Source of the DNA: Nitrospinota bacterium
GTDB taxonomy: Bacteria > Nitrospinota > Nitrospinia > JACRGO01
Direction of reading: 5' to 3'
Assembly (NCBI GenBank): GCA_016212295.1
Contig: JACRGO010000077.1
Coordinates: 1 to 6,335 of the forward strand
Length of the DNA: 6,335 nt
Below the pieces are notes generated by a model. The model was not told the origin of the DNA. It ran no database searches and was given only the letters and a program-made list of their open reading frames with translations. Within the stretch, counting starts at the first letter, position 1; each line of letters starts with the position of its first letter. Positions 1 through 4,127 of the stretch are shown piece by piece. Made by a program: the position numbers and the translations under genes.

Positions 1-136
1 CTTTGCCTGGTTAGGAAACTTCAGGCGTTTGTCAAAAGATTACGAAATACTGACCCGTTCCGAAGAAAATATGGTGCGAATTGCCATGCTACGCATTACG
101 GTCGCTAAATGCATATGATTTTTTCAAGACAGCTTC
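1..136 (+). mobile_element. Right-hand end of an IS5-family-like insertion sequence, cut by the window edge
   Basis: The transposase C-terminus (2-118) is followed by a short non-coding tail ending in TTTTCAAGACAGCTTC (121-136). A few bases between the transposase stop and a terminal inverted repeat is normal for IS5-type elements, and this tail resembles the GA-rich termini of IS1031/IS427-like members when read in reverse complement. The exact boundary is inferred: the left terminal repeat and the target duplication lie outside the window. TAA follows at 137-139 and could be a 3-bp target copy. The element points towards the 3' end of the lipoprotein gene and does not interrupt it. Confidence 0.5.
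2..118 (+). CDS. IS5-family-like transposase, C-terminal fragment (5' end outside window)
   Basis: Reading from base 2 gives 38 residues and a TGA stop at 116-118. They start FAWLGNFRRLSKDYE and end IAMLRITVAKCI. This is the highly characteristic C-terminus of DDE transposases of the IS5 family (IS427/IS1031-type), where the FxWLxxFRRLSKDYE segment follows the catalytic glutamate region and the protein ends soon after a hydrophobic MLRI segment. The catalytic aspartates and glutamate would lie upstream of the window, so activity cannot be judged. The visible part is intact, with no frameshift or early stop. It is the only plus-strand gene in the window and converges on the lipoprotein gene, with 141 bases between the two stop codons. 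Family assignment rests on motif recall alone, and the subgroup is not certain. Confidence 0.75.
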   Translation, partial: FAWLGNFRRLSKDYEILTRSEENMVRIAMLRITVAKCI

Positions 137-259
137 TAAATTTGGTTGCGGCGAAGCCGCGCCATGAAATTAATAACCGGCTAAGGGATGCAGGGTCTTC
201 CTTCTCAACATGAATGGAGACGGATTGGCCTTTTTCCCTTGCTCCCTCCTGTTGGTATA

Positions 260-991
260 TTATTCCGTTATCCGCAATTTCTTGACTACGGTGAACTTCT
301 TTGGGGCAGTGCCCTTGCTGTCGTCCGCGCCGCCGGAATCGAGGTCAACCGAGGTGAATTTCGCGGTGACCTTATAACTTGGGCCGGATTTGGCCGGATT
401 GCTCAGGACACCTTGGTTCATGGCAAAGGTAAGCGAGCCGTTGAAGGACCCTCCATTGACCGTGGCGTCCCCGTCCCCCCCATACGGAAGCGTTATTGAA
501 AAGACATGGGAGGCGGGTTTCTTGGCGTAAGCTATCACTGTGTCAACGGACGAGTCATACTTGGAATTTCCTCCCATGTCCACGAACGCCCTGGTCCCGT
601 CAAGCGCGATTATGCTGAAAACAACCGGGGAACTCCCGGTGTGCAGCATGGTGTATTGGCCCACGGTTTTCCCGGCTGTGAATTCGTGGAATTGAAACTC
701 CTTTGGATAGGTGAGCTGAATCTGGTAGGTTTCGAGGGTCTCGCCGGAAAAATTAAAAGTCAGCGCATGGTTTGCCTCCGCCGATTTCCTGGTTGAGGAA
801 AGGGTATAGGTGGTCTTGGCGGGCGGCTTGTACTCTGTGGTGGAACTGGCCCTGAAGAATAACAGCGCCTTGGAATACGGGCTGGCGCCGAAACAAAACA
901 AGCTGCACGAAGAAAGGGCAAGGGCCATGGCGATCCCTGCCGCGGCCCCGCCCGCGAGTTTGACTTTTTGTTTCATTTTTTTCTCTTTCAT
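260..991 (-). CDS. Predicted secreted lipoprotein of unknown function
   Basis: The product is 243 residues from the first ATG. The N-terminus is a clear export signal: a lysine-rich stretch (residues 1-11), an Ala/Gly/Leu hydrophobic core (12-26) and a lipobox-like LSSC with Cys29 as the candidate lipidated residue. A signal peptidase I site after FGA near residue 36 is the alternative. The mature part is rich in Ser, Thr, Gly and aromatic residues with alternating hydrophobic patterning, as in beta-rich surface or periplasmic proteins. It has no second membrane segment and no motif I recognise. The start is uncertain. The first ATG (991) has no Shine-Dalgarno and overlaps a TATAAT. ATG at 976 (residue 6) has a weak GAG six bases upstream, keeps the whole signal peptide and may be the true start. 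The gene lies 75 bases after korB on the same strand, so it could be read through or have its own promoter. Nothing in it suggests a link to KorAB. Confidence 0.72.
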   Translation of the reverse strand: MKEKKMKQKVKLAGGAAAGIAMALALSSCSLFCFGASPYSKALLFFRASSTTEYKPPAKTTYTLSSTRKSAEANHALTFNFSGETLETYQIQLTYPKEFQFHEFTAGKTVGQYTMLHTGSSPVVFSIIALDGTRAFVDMGGNSKYDSSVDTVIAYAKKPASHVFSITLPYGGDGDATVNGGSFNGSLTFAMNQGVLSNPAKSGPSYKVTAKFTSVDLDSGGADDSKGTAPKKFTVVKKLRITE

Positions 992-995
992 TATA
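990..995 (-). promoter_or_regulatory. Possible -10 box (TATAAT) at the lipoprotein start
   Basis: An exact TATAAT hexamer reads on the minus strand and overlaps the first ATG of the lipoprotein gene (TATAATG). No convincing -35 hexamer sits 16-18 bases upstream. If it is used, transcription would start near 983 and only the ATG at 976 could serve as start codon, with a leader of under ten bases. In an AT-rich spacer it may be chance. Confidence 0.2.
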
Positions 996-1041
996 AGGAT
1001 TAACGAAGAGACCGCTCTTGCGTTCCTAAAAAGAAAAACAG

Positions 1042-1074
1042 AAAAAAACGATGGCCCGCTACTTTTTCACGGCC
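1042..1074 (-). terminator. Weak terminator candidate after korB
   Basis: On the minus strand the korB stop region can form a short GGCC/GGCC stem (1074-1071 with 1056-1053). Four bases later comes a run of seven T (1048-1042) and more T-rich sequence down to about 1028. The T tract is good but the stem is only 4 bp with a large loop, so termination would be partial at best. It may instead let some korAB transcription reach the lipoprotein gene. Confidence 0.25.
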
Positions 1075-1927
1075 TGTACAAATCCACTATGCCAGCGAAG
1101 CCGGCCGCCGTGAACTTGCTTGCCTTGCTCTTGATTTCGTCCAAACGCTCCTGATAGCTGGGCGTGTCAGATTCAAAATAAACCCCGGTCCTTATTTTCC
1201 CGCCCGGATTCAGCGCCAGCTCAACCGCCCTGGGCAGGTTCGTCCTGTCGTGGTCATCCGGCAATGGCTCAACAAGGTCCTTATAGGCCTGGAAGGTATT
1301 GGTCTTGTTGAAGGTCGGGCAGGGGGAAACGAGGTTTATGTATGAAAAACCCTTGTGCTCCATTCCCTGCTTGATGAGCGCGGCTATTTCCTTCGGGTTT
1401 CCGGAATATCCCTGCGCCACGAAAGTCGCTCCGTACACGAGACAAAACGCGAGGGGGTTCACCGGCCTGTCAGGCGAGCCATAGGGCGTGGTTGAGCTCA
1501 CCATCCCCATGTCGCTGGTTGGGGACACCTGCCCCTTGGTGAGGCCGTAGATACGGTTGTCCATTATGATGTATGTGATGTCAACGTTCTTCCTGCAGAT
1601 GTGCGGGACGTGTCCGCCGCCGATGGAAAATCCGTCGCCGTCTCCCCCGGTCGCCACTACCCTGAGCTCCGGGTTGGCGAGTTTGACGCCCATGGCAACC
1701 GGCAGGGCCCTTCCGTGCGCGGTATGAATCCCGTAGGTCTTCACGAAAAACGGGAAGCGGCTTGAGCAGCCTATGCCTGAAACGATCACCGTGTTGTTGT
1801 AGTCAATATTAAGTTCAGAGAACGCCTTGTACAAGGAATTCAAGACCCCGTAGTCGCCGCATCCTGCGCACCATGTCGGGGGGACAACGCTTTTATAGTC
1901 TTTTGGTTGAAGGGCTTGGGCTGTCAT
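1067..1927 (-). CDS. korB: 2-oxoacid:ferredoxin oxidoreductase, beta subunit (TPP and 4Fe-4S)
   Basis: This 286-residue subunit carries the thiamine diphosphate site and the proximal iron-sulfur cluster of a CoA-dependent 2-oxoacid:ferredoxin oxidoreductase, which decarboxylates 2-oxoglutarate or a related 2-oxoacid (or runs in reverse) with ferredoxin as electron partner. Cluster cysteines are visible as WCAGCG (Cys20, Cys23), GIGCSS (Cys54) and SPCPTFN (Cys203), in the same order and nearly the same spacing as in characterised two-subunit archaeal enzymes. The TPP/Mg motif runs from GDGDGFSIGGGH (about 95-106) to the NRIYGLTKGQ segment (124-133). Length is normal for the family. The ATG overlaps the korA stop (ATGA), and a perfect AAGGAGGT lies nine bases upstream, inside korA, which fixes the start. 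Substrate choice between 2-oxoglutarate and pyruvate cannot be settled by eye. The name korB follows the family as a whole. Confidence 0.93.
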   Translation of the reverse strand: MTAQALQPKDYKSVVPPTWCAGCGDYGVLNSLYKAFSELNIDYNNTVIVSGIGCSSRFPFFVKTYGIHTAHGRALPVAMGVKLANPELRVVATGGDGDGFSIGGGHVPHICRKNVDITYIIMDNRIYGLTKGQVSPTSDMGMVSSTTPYGSPDRPVNPLAFCLVYGATFVAQGYSGNPKEIAALIKQGMEHKGFSYINLVSPCPTFNKTNTFQAYKDLVEPLPDDHDRTNLPRAVELALNPGGKIRTGVYFESDTPSYQERLDEIKSKASKFTAAGFAGIVDLYRP

Positions 1928-3663
1928 GGCCGGATTACCTCCTTGATCTTGTTGTAGATGTCTCCCGGCGGGAATGGCAGCCCGCCGTAGATGTTATATC
2001 GAATGGAATCAATGCCTGTCCTGGCCCTGACTAGTTCCGCGAACTGGGCCTGTTTATTTATTTCCGGGATCAGGACCTTCTTCACGCTCTTCGCGAATTT
2101 GGCGATGGCCTTTTCCGGGAGAGGGAAGATGAGTTTAGGATAAAGGGCCGCGACCTTCAATCCATCGGCCCTGGCCCTGGCCAGGGCTTCCCGCACCGCC
2201 CCCTGTGTGGAACCCCAACTGATGATGCCCAGGTCAGCGTTTTCGTCGCCCTCCCTTTCGGTGGGCTTGTACTCGTCCTCGATATTGGCCAGTTTCCCGA
2301 ACCGTTTGTCAATCATCCTGGTGTGGTTCTCCGGGGTATAGACCGGACGCGACACCTCGCCGTGCTCGAGTCCCGTGGCCACGTAATTCCCGCCGGGCTG
2401 TCCAGGTTTTGACATTGGGGACACGAGGTCCTTTGTGTATTCATAACGCTTGTACACCTCTTCGCCTCCCTTGGGCTCAAACCACTTGCGGTCTATCAGT
2501 TTAAGGGTGGACGGGTCGGGGACCTTGATCCCTTCAGTGCGGAAACCGAGAGACCCGTCGCTCAGCAATATGACCGGGATCTGATATTTTTCAGCGAGAT
2601 TAAAGGCGTCAACTGTCAGATGGAAACAGTCTTCCACGTTATCGACCGCGAGGACAATCCGCGACATGTCGCCATGGCCGCCGTAGACGGCCGTGAAGAG
2701 GTCGGACTGCTCGTGCTTGGTCGGAAGGCCCGTGCTGGGTCCGCCGCGCTGGACGTTAGCGACAACCAGGGGGATTTCCGCTATGGAGGCAAGGCCAAGG
2801 AGTTCGGTCATCAATGAAAGGCCGGGGCCGGATGTGGCTGTCATGGACTTGGCCCCGGCGTATGAGGCGCCGATGACGTTTCCAAGAGAGGCAATTTCGT
2901 CTTCCGCCTGCACAAGGGTCCCGCCCAATTTAGGCAGGTTCCTGGCGAGCATGATGGCGATTTCCGTTGCCGGGGTGATGGGGTACGCGGAGAAGAACTC
3001 GACCTTCGCCGCAAGCGCGCCAAGGCCCACGGCCTCGTTGCCGGAAATAACGATAACATCCTTGTCCTTTGCCTGCGGCTCTCCGAGTCTGTATGGGTCC
3101 TGCTTCTTTATGTTTTTCTCAACGTACTCCTTGCCCATGTCTATGGCCCTGATGTTGATGTCAACAACCTCCTGGCCCTTTTTCCCGAATTTCAGCCGGA
3201 TGTTTTCCTTAAGGGTCTCAATGGGAAAGGAAAAGAGAGTGGAAATGGCGCCCAGGGCCACCATGTTTTTCGCCTTGGGGGCCTTAAGCTCGTCCTTGGC
3301 GATCCTGGTCATGGGCACTGCGTAAGAGATGACGCCGGGATGCGATTCCGGCTGTATGTCTCCGCCCTCCGGACCGTCCCACAAGAGGACCGTGCCGGGT
3401 TTAAGCTCCTTTTTGTTTACCTGGTACGCGTCGTTGTTGAAGGCCACGAACACGTCGAACCCGTCGCCCTGGGAAAGTATCTGCTTGCTGGAGGCCCTTA
3501 GCTGATACATGGCGTATCCGCCGCGGATCTCCGCTGGAAAGGTCTTGAAGGTATAAACATGAAACCCCGCCTTTGCCGAGGCCCCGGTAATGATGTCGCC
3601 GGAACTGATGATCCCCTCTCCGCCTTCACCGCCTATCCGTATGATTACGTCATCTCTCGCCAA
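1924..3663 (-). CDS. korA: 2-oxoacid:ferredoxin oxidoreductase, fused gamma-alpha subunit
   Basis: The 579-residue protein has two parts. Residues 1 to about 190 are the gamma domain, opening with the glycine-rich GGEGGEGI (11-18) and containing FPAEIRGG (42-49). From about 203 comes the alpha pyrimidine-binding domain, with the diagnostic YPITP at 227-231, TSGPGLSLM (277-285) and RGGPSTGLPTK (306-316), which lies in the substrate/CoA region of known enzymes. A C-terminal transketolase-like domain follows from about 475. This gamma-alpha fusion pairs with a short beta subunit, as encoded immediately downstream with a 4-base overlap. No separate ferredoxin-type delta subunit is present, which is normal for this class. 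The start is TTG: there is no ATG nearby, the N-terminal MARDDVIIRIGG matches the usual family start, and GGGAGG stands six bases upstream. Such enzymes serve the reductive TCA cycle or anaerobic oxidative metabolism, and the sequence does not say which. Confidence 0.94.
   Translation of the reverse strand: MARDDVIIRIGGEGGEGIISSGDIITGASAKAGFHVYTFKTFPAEIRGGYAMYQLRASSKQILSQGDGFDVFVAFNNDAYQVNKKELKPGTVLLWDGPEGGDIQPESHPGVISYAVPMTRIAKDELKAPKAKNMVALGAISTLFSFPIETLKENIRLKFGKKGQEVVDINIRAIDMGKEYVEKNIKKQDPYRLGEPQAKDKDVIVISGNEAVGLGALAAKVEFFSAYPITPATEIAIMLARNLPKLGGTLVQAEDEIASLGNVIGASYAGAKSMTATSGPGLSLMTELLGLASIAEIPLVVANVQRGGPSTGLPTKHEQSDLFTAVYGGHGDMSRIVLAVDNVEDCFHLTVDAFNLAEKYQIPVILLSDGSLGFRTEGIKVPDPSTLKLIDRKWFEPKGGEEVYKRYEYTKDLVSPMSKPGQPGGNYVATGLEHGEVSRPVYTPENHTRMIDKRFGKLANIEDEYKPTEREGDENADLGIISWGSTQGAVREALARARADGLKVAALYPKLIFPLPEKAIAKFAKSVKKVLIPEINKQAQFAELVRARTGIDSIRYNIYGGLPFPPGDIYNKIKEVIRP
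1937..1944 (-). promoter_or_regulatory. Strong ribosome binding site of korB inside korA
   Basis: AAGGAGGT on the minus strand is fully complementary to the usual 16S rRNA tail, with nine bases to the korB ATG. It lies within the last codons of korA. Together with the ATGA overlap it indicates both re-initiation and independent loading, which suits near-equal amounts of the two subunits. Confidence 0.75.
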
Positions 3664-3669
3664 TCGCTT

Positions 3670-3675
3670 CCTCCC
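3670..3675 (-). promoter_or_regulatory. Ribosome binding site that supports the TTG start of korA
   Basis: GGGAGG reads on the minus strand six bases before the TTG at 3663. No ATG or GTG in this frame has a comparable site nearby, so this element decides the non-ATG start. The combination of a strong Shine-Dalgarno and a weak start codon may moderate KorA output. Confidence 0.75.
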
Positions 3676-3739
3676 TAAAGAAATTGGTTTATTGTTAGCC
3701 GCTTTTTTAATAAAAAATAAAAGGGCTTAAAGAAGGTGT

Positions 3740-3768
3740 ATTATTTCAAAAATGAAGCGGGGAGTCAA
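3740..3768 (-). promoter_or_regulatory. Predicted sigma70-type promoter of the korAB operon
   Basis: On the minus strand TTGACT (3768-3763; five of six matches to TTGACA) is followed by exactly 17 bases and AATAAT (3745-3740; five of six matches to TATAAT). Transcription would start near 3733, giving a leader of about 70 bases before the korA TTG. The leader contains the AT-rich stretch 3699-3722 but no riboswitch-like structure that I can recognise. Position, orientation and spacing all fit the only operon downstream. No operator was identified. Confidence 0.5.
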
Positions 3769-3792
3769 TGGCCATGCAATAAGATTATGAAA

Positions 3793-3830
3793 CAGGGGAC
3801 GGTTTTAAACCGTTCCCTGCGCCTTTTTCT
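3793..3830 (+). terminator. Hairpin plus T-tract resembling an intrinsic terminator, plus-strand orientation
   Basis: CAGGGGACGG (3793-3802) pairs with CCGTTCCCTG (3810-3819) to give a 10-bp stem with one G-T pair and a 7-base loop. CGCCTTTTTCT follows on the plus strand. In plus-strand RNA the odd pair is G-U, and in minus-strand RNA it is a C-A mismatch, so the structure is better in the plus direction. No plus-strand gene precedes it. It may act weakly in the minus direction to end hypB-cheA transcription before the korAB promoter. It could also be a stray palindromic repeat: GGGGACGG-type palindromes are familiar from REP-like elements. Confidence 0.4.
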
Positions 3831-3922
3831 GTTGCCGGGAGCGCGGGCGTCCCGCCCGCTCTTTAATAGTTGGCACGGCTGCGTTCCCGGTAAGCACTGT
3901 TACGCTTCGCCGTCATTCCCGT

Positions 3923-4017
3923 AACTTCTCAAAAATTGAGGTGAGAAGCATCTACGTTCGTTCGTAGTAGCCCTTATGAATGGGCTACTACAAACCACCT
4001 CAATTTTTTGAGAAGTT
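3923..4017. repeat. Inner inverted repeat nested within the outer pair
   Basis: Bases 3923-3943 and 3996-4017 are reverse complements over 21 of 22 positions, with one extra T in the right arm. Like the outer arms, each is itself a small palindrome: CTCAA...TTGAG at 3928-3940 and again at 3999-4012. Unlike the GC-rich outer arms it is AT-rich, so the two layers look like different elements, one inside the other. The left arm can also pair locally (CTTCTC with GAGAAG), so alternative folds are possible. Confidence 0.75.
3964..3991. repeat. Central perfect 10-bp hairpin
   Basis: GTAGTAGCCC (3964-3973) and GGGCTACTAC (3982-3991) are exact reverse complements around the 8-base loop TTATGAAT. It sits at the core of the nested repeats, and a competing stem CTACG/CGTAG (3952-3956 with 3963-3967) overlaps its left arm. 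No T-tract follows on either strand, so it is not a classical terminator. Confidence 0.75.
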
Positions 4018-4127
4018 TAAGATAGCGGGCGGGACGCCCGCGCTCCTAGGAAGTGCATCCATTATTGCATCGTCTTCGGAACGAAAACCTGGCTGCGTCC
4101 ACATGCCGCGCCGTGTTATCCGCGCCG

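Larger units (their letters stand above)
3838..4046. repeat. Outer GC-rich inverted repeat pair enclosing a palindromic block
   Basis: Bases 3838-3860 and 4024-4046 are perfect 23-base reverse complements. Each arm is also a hairpin on its own: GCGGGCG, loop TCC, CGCCCGC at 3843-3859, and its mirror in the right arm. Two REP-like palindromes in opposite orientation flanking about 160 bases resemble a BIME or a MITE. The element carries no gene. The sequence shows the symmetry directly, and mobility is inference. It lies downstream of cheA on the minus strand and could also help end or stabilise that transcript. Confidence 0.8.
3664..4127. other. Gene-free 464-base gap between cheA and korA
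   Basis: No believable coding region exists here on either strand. From korA outward the gap contains the korA ribosome binding site, an AT-rich leader, the predicted promoter, the terminator-like hairpin and the nested inverted-repeat block. Beyond these, 4047-4127 holds only a 9-base direct repeat (CCGCGCCGT at 4106-4114 and 4120-4128) reaching the cheA stop. Short open frames crossing the GC-rich repeats encode peptides such as GARASRPLF and GGTPALLG. These are translations of the repeat, of a kind often mis-annotated as proteins. Confidence 0.7.

Noticed and set aside
148-160. Hairpin GCGGC-GAA-GCCGC after the insertion sequence
   Set aside because: The stem is only 5 bp with no T-tract on either strand, which is not enough to call a terminator.
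188-499. Plus-strand open frame of 103 codons
   Set aside because: It starts in the gap and then runs antisense through the lipoprotein gene. It has no ribosome binding site, and the opposite strand has a clear signal peptide and coherent protein.
2693-3325. Plus-strand open frame of 210 codons
   Set aside because: It is entirely antisense to korA, whose family motifs are unmistakable. Its Ser/Pro/Ala-rich composition is typical of a shadow frame.
3664-3733. Possible riboswitch or attenuator in the korA leader
   Set aside because: The leader is short and AT-rich. The only symmetry is an A/T palindrome near 3699-3722, with no recognisable aptamer or terminator.
3736-3924. Plus-strand open frame across the left outer repeat
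   Set aside because: The peptide GARASRPLF is a translation of the GC-rich palindrome. No start signal is present.
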